Source of the DNA: Bog-950 sp964493695
Lineage (GTDB): Bacteria; Bacteroidota; Bacteroidia; Chitinophagales; LD1
Reading direction: 5' to 3'
Length of the DNA: 64,000 bases
NCBI GenBank assembly: GCA_964493695.1
Contig: CAZBPG010000007.1
Location: forward strand, 5,996-69,995
Below the pieces are notes generated by a model. The model saw only the letters and a program-made list of their open reading frames with translations. It was not told the DNA's origin and did not search any database. This document shows positions 42,829 to 51,853 of the stretch, in pieces. The translations under genes were made by a program, and so were the position numbers. The number at the start of each line of letters is the position of its first letter. The first letter of the stretch is position 1.

Positions 42829-45293
42829 ATGAATATAGTAAAGGGAGAGGAATCTTTAGCATGCTACCATTGCGGTGAAAACTGCGATGGCAGCATTGTT
42901 TCGCATCAGCACAACTTCTGCTGCAACGGCTGCAAAACTGTTTACGAAATTCTTGATGAGAATAATTTGTGTGGGTATTATGACATGAATACCGCTCCCG
43001 GCAGTTCGTTCGCCAAGGAAGTAAACACAAATAAATTCGCTTATCTGGAAGATGAGCAGATTGCCCAACAGCTGATTCAGTTTAAGGATGGAAGTATTTC
43101 AACAGTTACATTTTACATGCCGCAGATTCATTGCAGTTCCTGTATATTTCTTTTAGAAAATCTTTTCAAAATAAAAGACGGAATAAAAAGAAGCGCTGTC
43201 AATTTTCTAAAGCGGGAGGTGCATATCACTTTTGATAATTCTAAATTAAATCTGAGTCAGGTTGTAGAAACTCTTGCTTCGCTTGGTTATGAACCGCATA
43301 TTAACCTTAACGACTTAACCCGAAAAGAAAAACAACATCACTTGCGCAGATACTATCTAAAGATAGGCGTTGCGTTTTTCTGTTTTGGAAATATCATGTT
43401 GCTTTCTTTTCCTGAATATCTGGGAATAGATGCGCTGACCGAATCACCTTTCCGTAAGTTTTTCGGATACCTGAATTTCATCCTCTCTCTCCCCGTTCTT
43501 TTTTACTGTTCTCAGGAGTTTTTCATTTCCGCCTGGAGCGCATTAAAACAGAAAGCCTTGAATATGGATTTCCCGATTGTGCTCGGCATACTCGCTATGT
43601 TTATCCGCAGCAGTTACGAAGTATTTTCCAACACCGGTGCCGGATATTTTGACACTATGGCAAGCTTGCTGCTGCTGATGTTAATCGGAAGGCTGTTTCA
43701 AAACAAAACGTACGATACGCTCTCTTTCGAGCGTGATTACAAATCATACTTCCCGGTGGCGGTTACTACCGTTAACAACGGAAATGAAACCACCATCCCG
43801 CTTACAAATCTACGCTTAGGCGACAGGATGTTAGTGCGCAACATGGAACTTATTCCTGCTGATGCTGTCCTGATAAAAGGGAAAGGAAACATTGATTACA
43901 GTTTTGTAACCGGTGAGTCAACTCCCATTTCTAAAAGCAGTGGCGATTTAATTTATGCCGGAGGCAAGCAGTTGGGCGGAGCTATTGAAGTAGATGTAAT
44001 GAAAGATGTTTCTCATAGTTACCTCACACAACTCTGGAACGACTCGGCTTTTAGTAAAGAAGAAAAGCAAAGTGTTACATCACTTGCAACAAAAATGAGC
44101 AATTGGTTTACACCCGTAGTAATTGCCATTGCGTTTCTTGCTTCTGCTTATTGGTGGAACAAGGATTTTCATAAGGCGCTGAACGCGTTCACCTCCGTTC
44201 TTATTATTACCTGCCCTTGTGCGCTTGCGCTTTCATCACCATTTACGCTTGGCAATATTTTGCGGATACTCGGGCTGAATAAAATTTATCTGAAGAATGC
44301 TCTTGCCATCGAGAAACTTGCTCAAATCAATTCGATTGTATTTGACAAAACCGGAACGCTTACTAATACGAAGATTGCGAAGATTGAGTACCAGTCAACT
44401 GATACTACGGGTCTTTCTGTTTACGAAACTCAATTAGTAAAATCATTAGTCTACCATTCCTCACACCCACTCAGCAAAAAAGTTTACGGGTATTTAAAAG
44501 GAGTAAAAGTAATTCCGACAGAAGATTTCAGGGAAGATGAAGGAAAAGGTATTGAGGGTTGGGTTGATGAAAATTGTGTGCGTATAGGCTCTAAGAAATT
44601 TTTATTCGGAGAAGTAAATACAGATGGTTCTCCGGTTTCGGATTTCCGTCATGCCTCAAAGGTTTACGTTGGAATAAACGGGAAAGTGCGCGGTTTTTTT
44701 TAGTGAAAAATGAATACCGGAAAGGCTTTGGGGATTTAATGAATAAACTTCGCCAACGCTATGAAACGTATATAGTAAGCGGAGACAATGACGCAGAGAA
44801 AAATTTTCTAAAACAGCATGTGAATGAAAAGACCTTGGTGTTTCATCAACAGCCGGCTGATAAGTTGAACGTGATTAAAGAAATTCAAACCACTGGTAAA
44901 AAGGTAATGATGATTGGCGATGGGCTAAACGATGCCGGTGCATTAAAACAGGCAGAAGTTGGCATTGCTATAAGCGATGATGTGAACAACTTTTCGCCAG
45001 CATGCGATGGTATTATTGACTCCTCGCAGTTTGACAAAATTGATTCCTTGTTGGGCTATTCTAAAACAGGCGTAAGTATTATCAAAGCAAGTTTTGTGAT
45101 TTCACTTTTGTATAACCTTGTTGGAATTTCATTTGCGGTAAAAGGAACTATGAGTCCGCTTATTGCCGCAGTTCTTATGCCGGTCAGTTCTGTTACTATT
45201 ATTCTGTTTACTACCTTGGCTTCAACTTTCATCGGCAGAAAATATTTTTCTGAAGAAACGGAAGTTCAAAACAGTATAATCATAAACAAATAG
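42829..45293 (+). pseudogene. Copper-transporting P-type ATPase (CcoI/FixI-like), split by a frameshift
   Basis: P1B ATPase in two frames: 42829-44703 (624 residues) and 44703-45293 (196 residues). The first part has a Cys-rich N-terminus (CYHCGENC, CCNGCKTVY), a heavy-metal domain (MPQIHCSSCIF), the membrane CPC motif (462-464) and the phosphorylation site DKTGT (Asp506). The second part has the hinge GDGLNDAGAL and final membrane helices. The break is at eight T (44694-44701): the first frame ends TTT TTT TAG and a -1 shift restores the reading. The second frame also has a GTG overlapping the stop, so re-initiation is possible. FixI-type pumps supply copper to cbb3 oxidases. Listed as pseudogene only for the break; it may be a slippage gene or a sequencing error. 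Confidence 0.85.
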
Positions 45294-45298
45294 ACTTA

Positions 45299-46702
45299 AT
45301 GAAAATCTCCTTTCATGGTGCTGCCCGGATGGTCACCGGCAGCAAACACTTACTCGAACTGAATGACGGAACAAAAATCCTACTTGACTGCGGCATGTTT
45401 CAGGGCAATCCGAAAGAAGCAGATGCACTCAATCGCGATTGGGGATTTGACCCTCGCGAAATCGATTTCCTTATACTATCACATGCACATATTGACCATT
45501 GCGGCTTAATTCCCAAGCTTATTGCGGATGGCTACAAAGGGAAGGTATTTTGTACTCCTGCCACCTTTGATTTGGTAAAAATTCTTTTGCTTGATTCAGC
45601 GCATATACAAAAGCAGGATATCTTTTATCATAACAAAAAGCGGGCAAAGCGCGGTGAAACACCGGTGGAAGCATTGTATACCGAAAACGATGTAAACACC
45701 GCGTTCAATCGGTTTGAATTAGTGAAGTATAACGAAGAAAAAATTTTAAAGGAAGGAGTCTCATTCTCTTACACCGATGTCGGCCACATTATAGGTAGTG
45801 CAGCAGTGCATCTGAAAATCAATGATGGGAAAAGGGATATCAAGCTTACTTTCAGCGGAGACGTAGGCAGATACAATGATGAATTACTACGGTCTCCCGA
45901 TACTTTTCCCCAGGCAGATTTTCTGATTCTTGAGTCAACATACGGAGATAGTTTACATGAAGATGCGCAGGTAAAAGACAATAAACTGTTAGAAGCGATT
46001 GTAAATACATGCTTGAAAAAAAGGGGAAAACTGGTAATTCCGGCATTTAGCGTGGGCAGAACTCAGGAAATTGTTTACGCCCTGAACCGGTTGGAAATTT
46101 CAAAGGCATTGCCGGACATTGATTTTTTTGTAGACTCTCCCCTTTCTGTAGAAGCTACGCAGGTGATGAAGAACCATCAGGGAGAACTGAATAAAAAGTT
46201 TCAGGAGTTTCTGAAACGCGATAAAGAACCGTTTGATTTTAAAAGATTACACTACATACAAAATGTGGAAGAGTCGAAAGCGCTGAATATGCGCAAAGAA
46301 CCTTGTGTAATCATTTCAGCGTCCGGCATGGCCGATGCAGGTCGCGTAAAGCATCACATCAAAAATGTAATCAGCGATAGCAGAAATACGATTTTGATTG
46401 TGGGGTATTGCGAACCACGTTCGTTAGGCGGTAAACTTATGCGTAACTACAAAGATGTAACTCTCTTTGGCGAGCCGTATGAAGTGCGGGCAGAAATCCA
46501 GGTGATGCGAAGCATGAGTGCGCATGGCGATTACGAAGATTTGTGTCAGTTCATTGCCTGTCAGAATCCGCAAGCGGTAAAGAAGTTGTTCCTCGTTCAC
46601 GGAGAATACGATGTGCAGCAAACTTTCAGAAGTAAATTGCTCCGCAAAGGATTTTCATTTGTAGAAATTCCCGAGTTGCATCAACAGATGGAGCTTAGTT
46701 AA
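45299..46702 (+). CDS. Metallo-beta-lactamase fold RNase, beta-CASP family
   Basis: 467 residues. Zinc motif SHAHIDHCGL (about residue 60-69), DVGHIIGSAAVHL with further ligand, SGDVGR, then the beta-CASP part with LESTYGD, IPAFSVGRTQE, and ISASGMADAGRVKHH, ending SAHGDYEDL and FLVHGEYD. These match the bacterial CPSF-like exonuclease/RNA specificity group. It starts 5 bp after the ATPase and is followed 16 bp later by a CoA-transferase gene, in one transcription unit. Confidence 0.92.
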   Translation: MKISFHGAARMVTGSKHLLELNDGTKILLDCGMFQGNPKEADALNRDWGFDPREIDFLILSHAHIDHCGLIPKLIADGYKGKVFCTPATFDLVKILLLDSAHIQKQDIFYHNKKRAKRGETPVEALYTENDVNTAFNRFELVKYNEEKILKEGVSFSYTDVGHIIGSAAVHLKINDGKRDIKLTFSGDVGRYNDELLRSPDTFPQADFLILESTYGDSLHEDAQVKDNKLLEAIVNTCLKKRGKLVIPAFSVGRTQEIVYALNRLEISKALPDIDFFVDSPLSVEATQVMKNHQGELNKKFQEFLKRDKEPFDFKRLHYIQNVEESKALNMRKEPCVIISASGMADAGRVKHHIKNVISDSRNTILIVGYCEPRSLGGKLMRNYKDVTLFGEPYEVRAEIQVMRSMSAHGDYEDLCQFIACQNPQAVKKLFLVHGEYDVQQTFRSKLLRKGFSFVEIPELHQQMELS

Positions 46703-46718
46703 CCAGTATAGTATCAGT

Positions 46719-47993
46719 ATGAAGTTAGTTTCAGCAGAAACAGCAGTTGCGCTTGTAAAAAGTAATGATCGTGTTTTCATTCATGGCGGCTGTGCTACTC
46801 CACAACGTTTGGTAGATGCGTTGACTAACCGTCACAGCGAATTAAAATCCGTTGAAATTACTCACTTGCATACTGAAGGAAGCGCACCTTATGCCAACCC
46901 TGCGTATGCCGGTGCGTTTCGAGTCAACTCTTTTTTCATCGGCAAAAACGTACGTGCGCATGTGAACGAAATCGGTGTGCAGTACATTCCCATGTTTCTG
47001 AGTGAGATTCCCTTGTTCATCCGTAAAGGAGGTTTTACTATAGATGTGGCGATTATTCAGTTAAGTCCGCCAGATGCACACGGGTTTTGTTCGCTTGGTA
47101 TTTCTGTGGATATCGCCCGGGCTGCTTGCGAGGTGGCGGGTAAAATTATTGCGTTGATCAATCCAAACATGCCTAGGTCATTGGGCGATAGTTTTATTCA
47201 TCATTCAAAAATTACTGCCGCTGTTTATGCCGAAGATGCAATTCACGAATGCGGAAATTCCGGAATGAGCGAAACGGAAACTGCTATTGGTAAAAATGTA
47301 GCAGCATTGATTGAAGACGGAGCTACTCTGCAAATGGGTATTGGAGGAATTCCGAATGCAGTATTGCAGTTTCTTAGTAATCACAAAAATTTGGGTGTAC
47401 ATACCGAAATGTTTTCGGATGGTATTTTGCCTTTGGTAAAAAGCGGAGTAGTTAACGGAAAGCTAAAAACCAAACATCCAGGCAAAGTTGTTTCCTCTTT
47501 TGCAATGGGCACGCGCGCGTTATATGATTTCGTTCACGATAATCCGGAAGTAGCTATGCTGGATGTGGCGTACGTGAACGATACCTCTGTAATACGGAAA
47601 AACAAAAAGGTTACCGCTATCAACAGCGCTATTGAAATTGATTTAACCGGTCAGGTTTGTGCTGACTCTATTGGCACAGAAATTTTCAGTGGTGTTGGCG
47701 GGCAGATGGATTTTATTCGCGGGGCTGCTTTGAGCGAAGGCGGCAAGCCAATTATTGCGCTTGGTTCTGTTACTGCCAAAGGGATTTCTAAAATTGTACC
47801 GGTGCTCAAAAACGGTGCCGGTGTGGTTACTACCCGAGCTCATGTTCAGTATGTAGTAACTGAATACGGCACGGTTGATTTATATGGGAAGAATATTGCA
47901 CAACGCGCTAAAGCACTCATTAGCATTGCTCATCCCGGTCACCGGAATGAATTAGAAAAAGAGGCGTTTAGATTGTACGGAAAGAGCTGGTAA
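46719..47993 (+). CDS. Acetyl-CoA hydrolase/transferase family protein (4-hydroxybutyrate CoA-transferase-like)
   Basis: 424 residues. DRVFIHGGCATPQRLVDAL, VDVAIIQLSPPDAHGFCSLG, MGIGGIPNAVLQFL, HTEMFSDGILPLV and VQYVVTEYGTVDLYGKN mark this family, which moves CoA between acids such as acetate, butyrate or 4-hydroxybutyrate. The catalytic glutamate is not assigned by eye. Last gene of the plus-strand run; convergent with nosY across 7 bp. Confidence 0.9.
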   Translation: MKLVSAETAVALVKSNDRVFIHGGCATPQRLVDALTNRHSELKSVEITHLHTEGSAPYANPAYAGAFRVNSFFIGKNVRAHVNEIGVQYIPMFLSEIPLFIRKGGFTIDVAIIQLSPPDAHGFCSLGISVDIARAACEVAGKIIALINPNMPRSLGDSFIHHSKITAAVYAEDAIHECGNSGMSETETAIGKNVAALIEDGATLQMGIGGIPNAVLQFLSNHKNLGVHTEMFSDGILPLVKSGVVNGKLKTKHPGKVVSSFAMGTRALYDFVHDNPEVAMLDVAYVNDTSVIRKNKKVTAINSAIEIDLTGQVCADSIGTEIFSGVGGQMDFIRGAALSEGGKPIIALGSVTAKGISKIVPVLKNGAGVVTTRAHVQYVVTEYGTVDLYGKNIAQRAKALISIAHPGHRNELEKEAFRLYGKSW

Positions 47994-48000
47994 CCCCTGA

Positions 48001-48768
48001 CTATAAATTCTTCCTTTTAAAAATTCTTTCGGAAACAAGAAGTGGGATAATTGTCCAAACTACCATTACGGCAATGGTGTAACCCAACCCAAAGCCGCTG
48101 CCGAAAAACTGTTTATAAACAGCCCCGGTAAAGCCCATGAGTGCGCTGATATCAAGTTTCATCAGCACCATAATGCGGGCCATATCTATAGGATTAAGCG
48201 AGGCCAGTACAATCACAGCTTTATCTAACGGATAATCACTGAACGAAAAAAGAATGCCCAGGACAATAGCATCGTAAATTACGGCAAAGTAAAACCACAG
48301 CAACAGTGACATGCCAATGCCCTTGGCTTTATCGCGCATGGCTACCGATGCAAAAAACGCAATGGAGATAAATGAAATAGTAAGAGAAACTCCCGATAAC
48401 AGGAGGACAAATCCTGTTGCATTTGGAGAATAAATCAGCACCGGAGTTCCGATACCAATGAGGAAAGCGGCCGTCATAGACACAGCAACACCCAAAAACT
48501 CTCCGAGCAAAATAGTGTTACGACTCAAGGGCTGAGCTACGAGCAATTCTATAAACTCGTATGCATTGTAGAAATAAGTGGTAGTAAAAACCACACTAAT
48601 CAGCGGAACAATAATGAGAACTATGCTGAGCAGACTAACTACACTTTTTGCCCCATCTGTTTCGAGCGCGAAAAGAGCAAAAGATCCAACCAGCAAAAAC
48701 AAGGTATAGGCAATAAGCACCTTGCTTCGAAGAATATCGTAGATGACGTATTTGCTTATCTTAAACAT
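48001..48768 (-). CDS. nosY: ABC transporter permease for nitrous oxide reductase maturation
   Basis: 255 residues, six hydrophobic segments, ABC-2 type. N-terminal KYVIYDILRSKVLIAYTLF and the segment AYEFIELLVAQPLSRNTILL are typical of NosY. Works with NosF and NosD to help assemble the copper sulfide centre of NosZ. Its start overlaps the nosF stop by 8 bp. End of the nos operon. Confidence 0.88.
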   Translation of the reverse strand: MFKISKYVIYDILRSKVLIAYTLFLLVGSFALFALETDGAKSVVSLLSIVLIIVPLISVVFTTTYFYNAYEFIELLVAQPLSRNTILLGEFLGVAVSMTAAFLIGIGTPVLIYSPNATGFVLLLSGVSLTISFISIAFFASVAMRDKAKGIGMSLLLWFYFAVIYDAIVLGILFSFSDYPLDKAVIVLASLNPIDMARIMVLMKLDISALMGFTGAVYKQFFGSGFGLGYTIAVMVVWTIIPLLVSERIFKRKNL

Positions 48769-49474
48769 TGGCTTCGCGCTTCATAATTCTTGCAATTGCT
48801 TTCCCTAGTTTTTCTTCACCGGTTTCGGCCTTCAATTCGCCTATGGTTTTATAAAAATTGATTTTGCCTTCAAACAGGTACATAATTTTATCAGCCATTT
48901 CCTCCACCTCGCTCATAATGTGTGAAGTGACAATTACCAATTTCCCCTCGCTTTTTGCTTTCAGAATTTTTGTTTTCAAAATTTCAGAAGCCAAAGGGTC
49001 GAGCCCTGCAGTAGGTTCATCAAGTACTAAAACCTTAGGATTGAAAAGAAAGGCTAAGGCGGCACTTACTTTCTGCGTTGTCCCTCCCGAAAGAGTGCGC
49101 ATGGGCTTGTCGTGCATAGAACTGAGCTGAAATTCATCAAGCAACTCCTCATCCAAAGCACACGAAGATTTGCGCAGGTCTTTCATCATTGCAAACAGCT
49201 GTCCCATCTTCATATTCTCCGGATACCGTCCAATCTGTGGCATGTAACCAACGTGGTGACGGTAAGTGAAATCTTTCGCCACATCTTTATTGTCGAAATA
49301 AATTTTGCCCTTATCTGCCACCACCATTCCCAAAATACTTTTGATGAGTGTAGTTTTGCCGGACCCGTTCGGACCGATAACGCTTACCACTTCGCCTCCT
49401 ATAAAAGAAGCATTCACTCCCTTCAGCACATGAAGTTTGCCGAAATGTTTTTCTAAATTTTCTGTGCGTATCAT
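48761..49474 (-). CDS. nosF: ABC transporter ATP-binding protein for nitrous oxide reductase maturation
   Basis: 237 residues. Walker A GPNGSGKTTLIK, Q-loop YMPQIGRYPENM, signature LSGGTTQKV, Walker B KVLVLDEPTAGLDP and switch His in VTSHIMSEVEEM are all intact. Energises NosY. Its start overlaps the nosD stop by 4 bp. Confidence 0.93.
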   Translation of the reverse strand: MIRTENLEKHFGKLHVLKGVNASFIGGEVVSVIGPNGSGKTTLIKSILGMVVADKGKIYFDNKDVAKDFTYRHHVGYMPQIGRYPENMKMGQLFAMMKDLRKSSCALDEELLDEFQLSSMHDKPMRTLSGGTTQKVSAALAFLFNPKVLVLDEPTAGLDPLASEILKTKILKAKSEGKLVIVTSHIMSEVEEMADKIMYLFEGKINFYKTIGELKAETGEEKLGKAIARIMKREANV

Positions 49475-50706
49475 CTTTTAGAAATCATTTTCATCAGTGG
49501 CTTATCATCTACAAAAGTTTCAGGCACAATACTCGGTATATTTTTTTCAGCACGGTTCAATATATCAATTGTAAAACTTCGCATCAGCATTACCGCATAA
49601 GGCATTTGCTCTACCAATACCGAATACAGATTTACCGGGCGATAAGGAATGTCACCAATCGCATCACGGTTTAGGTCGTAGCCCTCGTATTTATCCCAAT
49701 AATTATTTTCGAAAAGATTTTCTTTCAACTCTCCATTGGTAGAAGCATCAAAGGTATTGCCTGAAAAATTATTGCGCACAAAAGTATCGAGCCTGCAATT
49801 TGCCATCACCTTCATGGCATAACCGTTTTTCAGAAAATTGTTTCCCTCAAAACGCATGTTGGTTCCGCCTTCCATTGTAACACCAACAGTGTTGTTCTGA
49901 AAAATGTTTCCCTTGATAATTCCATTGCTCATGTCCTTAAGCAAAAGACCGTAAGATGCATCGCCCCAGTTGTTTTCAAACTTATTGTTGAACATGTAAA
50001 CGCCCTTGCTGTACATGACCGCCACGCCGGTTCCGTTGTTGGTAAAAACGTTTTTCTCGTAGGTGTCGTTATCGGAAAACATAAAATGCAAACCATAGCG
50101 ATAATTCTTCTCGCATAAGTTACTCCGGATAAAACAATTCTTGGCAAACTCCAGATAAACTCCATCCCGGTGACCTTCCAGATGATTTCCCTCCATCTTT
50201 ATACTGTCACATTTCCAAAGATGAATACCATTACCCGTATCGCTCTTGCCATAGTTAGCACCTTTGCTTTTGCAATTTTTAATCACAATGAATTTTGAAT
50301 CGCTGAGGTAAATACCGAAGAAAGTATTGTTGAGCACACAGTTTTCAATCTTTACATCTCTTGACCTGAATACCCGAAGCCCCGAATAATCCTTCATGCT
50401 CCCGCATTTGCTGTTGCGTAGTTCAATACCGGTAATGCTTACGTTATCGCTCATCACCACTAGTACTTCATCTTTCATCTGTCCGTCAAGAGCAGGCAAA
50501 TTTTCACCGATGATAGTGAGAGGCTTGTTGATGGTCTCGTTTATACAGGTGTATGTGCCCGACTTAATCAGTAAGGTATCGAACGCATTGGAAAGGGAAA
50601 TCGCCTGTTTCAATTCCCTGATATCACATTGAGGGCAAAGCGTAATTACTGTTGCTTCACAAAAATGTATAGATGAAAAAAGAAGGAGAAAAAAAATATA
50701 TGGCAT
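49471..50706 (-). CDS. nosD: Nitrous oxide reductase maturation protein NosD
   Basis: 411 residues. Signal peptide followed by a right-handed beta-helix of the periplasmic copper-binding (NosD) family, with repeated units such as NGIHLWKCDSIKMEGNHLEG and GVYLEFAKNCFIRSN, and the signature FENNYWDKYEGYDLN then IGDIPYRPVNLY near the end. Helps insert copper into the CuZ site of NosZ. Starts 3 bp after the nosL stop. Confidence 0.94.
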   Translation of the reverse strand: MPYIFFLLLFSSIHFCEATVITLCPQCDIRELKQAISLSNAFDTLLIKSGTYTCINETINKPLTIIGENLPALDGQMKDEVLVVMSDNVSITGIELRNSKCGSMKDYSGLRVFRSRDVKIENCVLNNTFFGIYLSDSKFIVIKNCKSKGANYGKSDTGNGIHLWKCDSIKMEGNHLEGHRDGVYLEFAKNCFIRSNLCEKNYRYGLHFMFSDNDTYEKNVFTNNGTGVAVMYSKGVYMFNNKFENNWGDASYGLLLKDMSNGIIKGNIFQNNTVGVTMEGGTNMRFEGNNFLKNGYAMKVMANCRLDTFVRNNFSGNTFDASTNGELKENLFENNYWDKYEGYDLNRDAIGDIPYRPVNLYSVLVEQMPYAVMLMRSFTIDILNRAEKNIPSIVPETFVDDKPLMKMISKR

Positions 50707-50709
50707 GAA

Positions 50710-51186
50710 CTAAAAGCTGATGGCTACCACCTTATCCCACAATAATAACTCGCCTTGTAATTCCTGCTGAGTTTTTTCTGCGTCTGCCCTTGTCTTGAAT
50801 GCAGCTAGTTGCCCGCCCATAGGGCTGTTGACATTTCCTCCTTTAAGAAAGAATGCCTTATCTGCTTCTATTAATTCTTCAGGATTGGAATAATTGATGA
50901 TGAGAAACTTGTTAGCTTCAAAGTTCTTGTCCGAGTTGAGGTAATTGACCATACATTCACCGGAATCAAATTTTATAGCTTTACCTTTCTTATTCACCAT
51001 TTCGGCTCCGAATTTTTTATCCATAATCGTCATCCTGCAAAATTCGCAATGATCTTTTCCGAAATGTATGGGCTGGGGCTCAGTATTGCATGAACAGACA
51101 ACAGACAACAGACAACAGACAATAGACCATGCAAGAACCCTTCGGTAATTTCTGTTTTTTACTTTCTGTTTACAAATAGCTGTCAT
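50710..51186 (-). CDS. nosL: Copper chaperone lipoprotein NosL
   Basis: 158 residues. Lipobox VVCSC near residue 33, then the metal site CEFCRM, ending in KTRADAEKTQQELQG. NosL binds Cu(I) and hands it to NosZ. The start overlaps the upstream membrane protein gene by 4 bp. The signal-peptide DNA holds five 7-bp tandem repeats (51093-51127), so the frame could change by slippage. An alternate in-frame start inside the signal region is possible but would shorten the leader. Confidence 0.92.
   Translation of the reverse strand: MTAICKQKVKNRNYRRVLAWSIVCCLLSVVCSCNTEPQPIHFGKDHCEFCRMTIMDKKFGAEMVNKKGKAIKFDSGECMVNYLNSDKNFEANKFLIINYSNPEELIEADKAFFLKGGNVNSPMGGQLAAFKTRADAEKTQQELQGELLLWDKVVAISF
51093..51127 (+). 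repeat. 7-bp tandem repeat (AACAGAC x5) inside nosL
   Basis: Units start at 51093, 51100, 51107, 51114 and 51121; the last reads AATAGAC. Lies in the signal-peptide part of nosL (read on the minus strand as GTCTGTT units). Not a multiple of three. Confidence 0.9.
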
Positions 51187-51755
51187 TTCCTTCTAAGCAT
51201 TTCGTACAGCAATAAAGCTACTACAATTGTTGCCGGAGCAATGATGAGCCAGCCGCCAACATCAGGGAAAGAGCCTGCTACAAAATTCAACAATTCTTTC
51301 CAGCCAAAAAGTGGCGGCTGATAACTCATGCCCGGTAATTTAATGGCTGCATGAGGGTCGAGATTGTGACCGTACTCATATTCCCAATGCCAAAAATCAT
51401 ACATGCCCCAAGCGCCACTTGCTATCAGTAAAGAAGAATAAATCCACAGCATAAATCTTCGTCCAACTATGCCTGTTAGCAATCCCATTACCGCAAAACC
51501 CCAAATCATCCAGGGCATTATTTTAAACTCCGGAAAATTCTCTTCTTTAATCTGAGACATTCCTATGTAATGATTCAGGTTATTTATTTTATCAATGTCG
51601 CCACCAATTTTATGGCTCCAAATTTCCATTTTCAGTCCTTCGGGGTATTGCGGAGCTTCTAACTGAATCTGCCAAACCGAAATAAAGTTGGATGGAATCA
51701 TTGCCAAGCCGCAAACGGCAACAATAATTCGGGTAAATAATTTTAACTGCTTCAT
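51183..51755 (-). CDS. Nos-cluster membrane protein of unknown role
   Basis: 190 residues from ATG 51755; the open frame upstream reaches into the intergenic hairpin and is not supported. Four hydrophobic segments (start, FKIMPWMIWGFAVMGLLTGI, FMLWIYSSLLIASGAWGMYD, and the end IIAPATIVVALLLYEML). His/Trp-rich WHWEYEYGHNLDPHAAIKL could bind metal or heme. A protein of this kind between nosZ and nosL is usual in Bacteroidota nos clusters, but its task is not known to me. 4-bp overlap with nosL shows co-translation. Confidence 0.8.
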   Translation of the reverse strand: MKQLKLFTRIIVAVCGLAMIPSNFISVWQIQLEAPQYPEGLKMEIWSHKIGGDIDKINNLNHYIGMSQIKEENFPEFKIMPWMIWGFAVMGLLTGIVGRRFMLWIYSSLLIASGAWGMYDFWHWEYEYGHNLDPHAAIKLPGMSYQPPLFGWKELLNFVAGSFPDVGGWLIIAPATIVVALLLYEMLRRK

Positions 51756-51804
51756 TTTTCTTGCTTGAAACACCACTACACAGAACTGACCGGGAAATCC
51801 TACC

Positions 51805-51845
51805 GGGAAAAAGAAGGGAGCCACTTGCGGCTCCCTTCCTGTCAA
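51805..51845 (-). terminator. Hairpin between nosZ and the membrane protein
   Basis: GAAGGGAGCCACTTGCGGCTC and CCTTCCT: arms AAGGGAGCC and GGCTCCCTT around ACTTGC, lying just after the nosZ stop (51854). It may partly end transcription so that nosZ is made in excess of the maturation genes. Confidence 0.55.
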
Positions 51846-51853
51846 TTATAAAC

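Noticed and set aside
44703..45293. Separate small HAD-like protein
   Set aside because: It is the missing hinge and C-terminal membrane part of the ATPase just upstream, in the -1 frame, so described as one split gene.
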